Source of the DNA: a virus
IMG/VR virus record: IMGVR_UViG_3300037993_000065
Span: 1-43,106 of that record
Direction: 5' to 3' (one strand)
DNA: 43,106 nt
The notes under the pieces were generated by a model. That model had not been told where the DNA came from, ran no database searches, and saw only the letters and a program-made list of their open reading frames with translations. This document shows positions 40,131 to 43,106 of this stretch, piece after piece (the first letter of the stretch is position 1; every line of letters begins with the position of its first letter). A program made the translations under genes and the position numbers.

Positions 40131-40444
40131 GCGAAACAACAGAGATTACCGGGCCCCTGGTCAAGATGATCTGGCAGATGGGGATTTACGCGCTGCGGAT
40201 GAACAGCGGCATGGTGCGCGTGAAGGGCGGCTTCATGCACCTGCACGACAAGGGCACTGCGGATATTCTTGTTTTCTTCAAAACTGGTCGCGTAGTCTGG
40301 CTGGAAACCAAAGACCCGAAAGGAGTTACACAAAAGCAGCGAATCGCAGATCAAGCCGCATTCGCGGAAAAAGTGCGAGATTTAGGGCACGAGTACTATC
40401 TCATCAAAAGCATAGACGAAGGTCTGGCCGCTCTGCGCGGCTAG
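40127..40444 (+). CDS. VRR-NUC-type nuclease
   Basis: The 105-aa product contains the VRR-NUC signatures: ALRMNSGMVRVKGGFM, DKGTADILVF (metal-binding Asp) and WLETKDPKG with the E-x-K, then Gln/Arg in TQKQRIADQ and a final YYLIKS strand. These enzymes cut junctions or flaps. ATG 40127 overlaps the previous stop. It is the last gene of the early operon; an inverted repeat overlaps its stop codon. Confidence 0.85.
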   Translation: MSETTEITGPLVKMIWQMGIYALRMNSGMVRVKGGFMHLHDKGTADILVFFKTGRVVWLETKDPKGVTQKQRIADQAAFAEKVRDLGHEYYLIKSIDEGLAALRG

Positions 40445-40449
40445 CGGCC
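40426..40449 (+). terminator. Hairpin at the end of the early operon
   Basis: GGCCGCT and AGCGGCC form a perfect 7-bp stem with a 10-nt loop over the VRR-NUC stop codon. No T-run follows. It could terminate weakly or stabilise the 3' end. Confidence 0.4.
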
Positions 40450-40454
40450 TAATC

Positions 40455-40495
40455 CGAATAAAAGAGCGGCCCGGTTGCTTTTCAGCTTCCGGGCC
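40455..40495 (-). terminator. Terminator with GAAA tetraloop at the end of the leftward operon
   Basis: On the minus strand GGCCCGG and CCGGGCC enclose AA-GCT-GAAA-AGC-AA: an outer 7-bp stem, a symmetric AA/AA loop and an inner 3-bp stem closed by GAAA. It is followed by GCTCTTTTATT. The U-rich stretch makes this the likely 3' end of the leftward transcript. Confidence 0.6.
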
Positions 40496-41006
40496 ATGTC
40501 GTTGTGATGGGTGTGGGGTTGCTCTCTAAGGAGTGGGCCTAGCAAACCGGAGAGCTGGAGCGTAGCGGCATCCGCCCCACACACTTGCAATCATAGCAAA
40601 AAACATGGTAATATTCAACTGCCTGGCAAATCGTATGCAAGAATTCCTGACAATCCGTTGCAGCACGTCATGGATGCCGTATTCGTGCGCCTGGGCACTT
40701 TCCTTGCGAATGCCTTTTTCTAAGCGTGCGCTGGCCGGTCGGGTATGGGCCTTATCCCCCCATGACGTGCTGCTCAGTTCGCGGACGGCTTTAGGCGCAT
40801 CTCCGGGGCCGTATACGGCCCTCTCACCGAAAACGGGAGCCTGCATGGGGTCAACGTGCAGCGGGAGCAGTGTGACGGGTACAGCGCAGCATCGGGACTG
40901 GGCAACGCTAGTCAGATAGCGATCCCTGCCGATCCTGCGCGTGACGGCGCAGGGCGACACCACGCATAGCAGGAAAGGCAAAGAAGAACTAAAGCCGAAG
41001 GTCTAT

Positions 41007-41069
41007 CTACTCAAAGACTATCTGCGCATCCCGAATAGAGCGCATTTCCTCAACAGAGAGTGCAAGCAC
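41007..41069 (-). CDS. Possible 20-aa peptide with a strong ribosome site
   Basis: GTG at 41069 is preceded by AAGGAGG with 6-nt spacing, and 20 codons (MLALSVEEMRSIRDAQIVFE) end at TAG. The ribosome site can pair in a small hairpin (CTCC...GGAG). It may be a leader peptide ahead of the structured region, or a chance frame inside the RNA. Confidence 0.35.
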   Translation of the reverse strand: MLALSVEEMRSIRDAQIVFE

Positions 41070-41138
41070 TTAATTCCTCCTTAAGGGAGTGGTGATCGAC
41101 GGGCAGACAAGGTTGGTGAAGGTCTACCCGCCGATTGG

Positions 41139-41372
41139 TTAATCGTTGTACCGCTCCCAGCATTCCAAGCACACGTCGCCATGATCTTCCACTGGTGCAT
41201 CACCGCAATCCGAGCAGAACGGACGGCACTTCTCGCACCGCCGCTCACCCGCGTGGTCGTCCAGCATCCACGAGACGACCGGCAGTCCGCATCCACCGCA
41301 GTACCCAACTTCGTCCTCGCGAGCTGGTCGGTCGTCGTCAACAGCGGTTCGGATTCTGGGCCAGTCTGTCAT
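41139..41372 (-). CDS. Multi-CxxC zinc-ribbon protein, 77 aa
   Basis: Four CxxC pairs are visible (YCGGCG, RCEKCR, FCSDCG, VCLECW), enough for two zinc sites. The N-terminus is acidic and basic mixed (WPRIRTAVDDDRP). Such small phage zinc-ribbon proteins usually bind nucleic acid or host proteins. ATG 41372 has AAGGGA upstream and overlaps the previous stop. It is the last sizeable gene of the leftward operon. Confidence 0.75.
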   Translation of the reverse strand: MTDWPRIRTAVDDDRPAREDEVGYCGGCGLPVVSWMLDDHAGERRCEKCRPFCSDCGDAPVEDHGDVCLECWERYND

Positions 41373-41548
41373 TTTTCATCCCTTTCGAGTGCCCGCTTGA
41401 GCGCGGCGATAGTGTAGTTGCTGGCAGTCATCCCGGCCAGTGAGGCGGCTGATCTCACGCGCCACCAAAGCTCTTTTGGCATTCCGTGAATCTTAGGTGC
41501 AGTAGGTGCAGGTGGACGTACAGGTACTGGTGCAGGTGCATTTGCCAT
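41369..41548 (-). CDS. Ribbon-helix-helix-like small protein, 59 aa
   Basis: ATG 41548 has AGAGG 6 nt upstream; the stop overlaps the next ATG. A Pro/Ala-rich N-terminus (MANAPAPVPVRPPAP) precedes MPKELWWRVRSAASLAGMT and ASNYTIAALKRALERDE. That order (strand, helix, turn, helix) is typical of RHH DNA-binding proteins. It may regulate the leftward operon. Confidence 0.65.
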   Translation of the reverse strand: MANAPAPVPVRPPAPTAPKIHGMPKELWWRVRSAASLAGMTASNYTIAALKRALERDEK

Positions 41549-41575
41549 TTAGGACCTCTTTCTGCCTTTCGGCGG

Positions 41576-41671
41576 TTAGTTGAACCACTGCGGGAAGAAT
41601 CCCGTGATGAGCGCAAGTGAGATGTAGCCCCACAGCGCGAAAACGAATACTGCTAGCGCGATTGTCTTCAC
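41576..41671 (-). CDS. 31-aa single-span membrane peptide
   Basis: GTG 41671 has a perfect GGAGGT ribosome site with 6-nt spacing. The product (MKTIALAVFVFALWG...) is almost entirely one membrane helix ending FFPQWFN. Phage peptides of this type act in lysis control or superinfection exclusion, but the sequence does not say which. Upstream, at about 41711-41736, GCATGAGGTT is repeated in tandem. Confidence 0.65.
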   Translation of the reverse strand: MKTIALAVFVFALWGYISLALITGFFPQWFN

Positions 41672-41733
41672 CGAACGACCTCCATACAAACGCGATACCC
41701 TAGAAAATCCAGATCATGCAACCTCATGCAACC

Positions 41734-42465
41734 TCATGCTTGCTCCTTCCCTGGCATCTTCATTCGCAGAGCCGCTGCCTTCGCGAATTCAAATGCGGCT
41801 ACACGATCTTCGCTGCGATCCGATCTATCATCCGGGAAGCTGCTTGGGTTGCTGTTGCGAATTCCGATCTTTTCCCATTCCTCCAGCGATTTGAAAAGAC
41901 AGCCCATGCGTACCCAGCGAGAGCCATCGGCCATCAGCACCGACCACACGTTGAAAGCGTAAAGACCCGCGTAGCCTTTAATCTGTGATACTGGCTTATT
42001 GAGGATTTCCCCCAATGAGACCGTGCATTGGGAGACCGTGCCGCCGGAGACCGTGCCGCCGGAGACCGTGCCGCTGGAGACCGTGCAGCCGGAGACCTTG
42101 CAGTCGGAGACCGTGCAGTGGGAGACCGTGCCGCCGGAGACCTTGCAGTCGGAGACCGTGCAGCCGGAGACCTTGCAGTCGGAGACCATGCAGCCGGAGA
42201 CCATGCAGCCGGAGACCTTGCAGTCGGAGACCTTGCAGTCGGAGACCGTGCAGTAGGAGACCGTGCAGTAGGAGACCTTGCAGTCGGAGACCGTGCAGCC
42301 GGAGACCTTGCAGTAGGAGACCGTGCAGTGGATTGGCAGATCAAAGCCAATCAACTCCACACCTGCGAAGTCACCGCGCCGCCCGGTACTTCTGTCCGCC
42401 AGCCACTTATTGTGCTCAGTGATAATCGCGTCAAATTCATCTTTGCTTAGCTTCCGCTTCCTCAT
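41734..42465 (-). CDS. Cysteine-rich pentapeptide-repeat protein, 243 aa
   Basis: ATG 42465 overlaps the upstream stop (ATGA), with AAAGGAG upstream; the frame from 42666 is a shadow extension. After an N-terminal helix (KLSKDEFDAIITEHNKWLAD) come 21 five-residue repeats of the form C-(T/K/M)-V-S-(D/G/Y). Cys fills the first place in 17 repeats and Gly in four. Pentapeptide repeats fold as a four-sided beta-helix; here a ladder of Cys would line one position. The C-terminal domain (VWSVLMADGSRWVRMGCLFKSLEEWEKIGIRNSN) recurs, as I recall, in other phage repeat proteins. Function unknown. Confidence 0.75.
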   Translation of the reverse strand: MRKRKLSKDEFDAIITEHNKWLADRSTGRRGDFAGVELIGFDLPIHCTVSYCKVSGCTVSDCKVSYCTVSYCTVSDCKVSDCKVSGCMVSGCMVSDCKVSGCTVSDCKVSGGTVSHCTVSDCKVSGCTVSSGTVSGGTVSGGTVSQCTVSLGEILNKPVSQIKGYAGLYAFNVWSVLMADGSRWVRMGCLFKSLEEWEKIGIRNSNPSSFPDDRSDRSEDRVAAFEFAKAAALRMKMPGKEQA

Positions 42466-42713
42466 GCCATCTCCTTTGTTTTCTGCGTAAAAACATGGTC
42501 GTACAATCCACTCGCCGCCATTTCGCCAAGTGCCGAGCGTACCTGCTCTGTGCGTTCCGCCTCGCTCATCATTGCCTGAAGCTGCATTTCGCGATAGCGC
42601 ATGGACCGCCGCCGTGCTGCTGCTTGTTCTTGCGGTGTGGCGGCTTGATTCACCGCCAGGTCGCACGTTGCCGCTATTTCGCCGAAAAGCTCCACCAGAT
42701 CAATCATCGTCAT
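42462..42713 (-). CDS. Hypothetical helical protein, 83 aa
   Basis: GGGAGG precedes two possible starts: ATG 42713 (3 nt away) and ATG 42707 (9 nt away, more likely). The product (IDLVELFGEIAATCDLA...) is helical, with a charged middle (EQAAARRRSMRYREMQLQAMM). No family recognised. It links the repeat-protein paralogue and the pentapeptide gene by close spacing and an ATGA overlap. Confidence 0.65.
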   Translation of the reverse strand: MTMIDLVELFGEIAATCDLAVNQAATPQEQAAARRRSMRYREMQLQAMMSEAERTEQVRSALGEMAASGLYDHVFTQKTKEMA

Positions 42714-42725
42714 GCGCCTCCCGCG

Positions 42726-43031
42726 CTATGCTGCTGATTTTGCGTATGGTATTGCGATTGCGCCAGCCACCCACGCCTTGGCTGTGCTGCCCTTCGCCCT
42801 CGCCTTGGCTCTGCTGCCCTTCACCAACGCCTCGGCTGTGCTGCCCGCCGCCCCCGCCCCGGCTGTGCTGCCCTTCGCCCACGCCACGGCTGTGCTGCCC
42901 TTCACCCACGCCTCGGCTGTGCTGCCCTTCGCCCACGCCTCGGCTGTGCTGCCTCGGTGCATCGCTCGCGCTACGTCCCCAGGTTGTAACACCCTCACTA
43001 CTTCGCCTTCTTTTGTACTCTCGTAAATCAT
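42726..43031 (-). CDS. Nonapeptide-repeat protein, paralogue B, 101 aa
   Basis: ATG 43031 has GGGAGG 8 nt upstream. The N-terminus (MIYESTKEGEVVRVLQPGD) matches paralogue A (1-268) closely. It is followed by eight 27-bp repeats encoding variants of GSTAEAWAK. Because 27 is a multiple of three, other frames on both strands stay open through the repeats and are shadows. The C-terminus (AIPYAKSAA) is also shared in DNA with the window end. Repeats of STAEAW type occur, as I recall, in various phage and bacterial proteins of unknown role. Confidence 0.7.
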   Translation of the reverse strand: MIYESTKEGEVVRVLQPGDVARAMHRGSTAEAWAKGSTAEAWVKGSTAVAWAKGSTAGAGAAGSTAEALVKGSRAKARAKGSTAKAWVAGAIAIPYAKSAA

Positions 43032-43106
43032 CTTTGCACCTCCCAGTGCTGTGGTGGCCGGTTAAACTCGTACTTCGGCGGCTAAACTGCGTATGGTATT
43101 GCAGTT

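Larger units (their letters stand above)
40455..41138 (-). ncRNA. Candidate large structured RNA
   Basis: About 680 nt without a convincing gene, packed with inverted repeats. These include a perfect 14-bp pair (40660-40673 with 40760-40773) and 8 bp GTGTGGGG/CCCCACAC (40511-40518 with 40575-40582), which enclose or neighbour smaller stems. GGGCCG-TATA-CGGCCC lies at 40806-40821, CCTGCGC/GCGCAGG at 40934-40953, and CGCTA/TAGCG at 40906-40921. There is a 14-bp stem at 41095-41135. On the minus strand the two mismatches of that last stem become G-U pairs. Its 3' hairpin gains a GAAA tetraloop there too, so the minus strand is favoured. Confidence 0.5.

Noticed and set aside
40526-40981. 151-aa minus-strand frame and 104-aa plus-strand frame in the structured region
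   Set aside because: No ribosome site, unusual composition on both strands and complete overlap with stem-loops; better explained as RNA structure keeping frames open.
42001-42330. Regular 15-bp repeats that might be taken for a CRISPR array
   Set aside because: The units are contiguous with no unique spacers and encode the pentapeptide repeats of the gene at 41734-42465.
42760-42955. 27-bp repeats at both window ends as terminal repeats or CRISPR
   Set aside because: They are codon-phased repeats inside two paralogous genes; the flanking unique sequences differ.

Overview
The window looks like one complete, circular or circularly permuted genome of a tailed phage of about 43 kb, probably a short-tailed (podovirus-type) virus. 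It has a large terminase, a P22-sized portal, a scaffold-like protein, a major capsid protein, large tail-tube or nozzle-like proteins and two long proteins of the kind ejected with DNA. I see no tape measure, sheath or major tail tube protein, and no integrase, DNA polymerase or RNA polymerase. The two window ends belong together: the end of the window resumes, inside a repeat gene, the sequence that starts the window. Host evidence is indirect. The tailspike N-terminal module (signal peptide, then a CTVTVYLTGT-like domain, then a pectate-lyase-type helix) resembles secreted proteins I associate with Acidobacteriota; this is an inference from memory.

Layout. (1) A leftward operon starts from a promoter near 1050-1078, runs through 903-1, crosses the window ends and continues 43031-41007. 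It holds accessory genes: a 172-aa protein, two tandem nonapeptide-repeat paralogues, a cysteine-rich pentapeptide-repeat protein, a 31-aa membrane peptide, a ribbon-helix-helix-like protein and a zinc ribbon. It ends in a roughly 0.7-kb region (40.45-41.14 kb) with no convincing gene but many perfect stem-loops, which I propose is a structured RNA. (2) 1.2-2.5 kb is a control region with HTH genes, short direct repeats, a near-consensus promoter and tRNA-Lys(CTT) lying inside an open zinc-ribbon reading frame. (3) 2.3-24.7 kb is the rightward packaging, head, tail and ejection block. (4) 24.4-27.5 kb is a leftward cargo block with two glycosyltransferases, a HAD-type phosphatase and small genes. 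(5) 27.6-34.4 kb holds the tailspike, a lysis region (coiled-coil membrane protein, holin-like gene broken by an in-frame amber codon, GH108-type endolysin) and a small regulator with a leucine-zipper microprotein. (6) 34.5-40.45 kb is the early DNA-metabolism block: a divergent ribbon-helix-helix regulator, ERF annealing protein, YqaJ/lambda-exo-type nuclease, SF2 helicase, a stand-alone DnaB N-terminal domain, an HNH-like protein and a VRR-NUC nuclease.

Working together. ERF protein plus exonuclease form a recombination pair. With the helicase and the DnaB-N protein they suggest recombination-dependent replication that borrows the host replisome. Genes inside operons are tightly packed, with ATGA, GTGA or TAATG overlaps and clear Shine-Dalgarno sites. 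Genes that begin transcription units instead often have a -10 box only 4-7 nt before the start codon and no Shine-Dalgarno site. This points to a second, leaderless class of transcripts, and is the most systematic regulatory signal in the genome.
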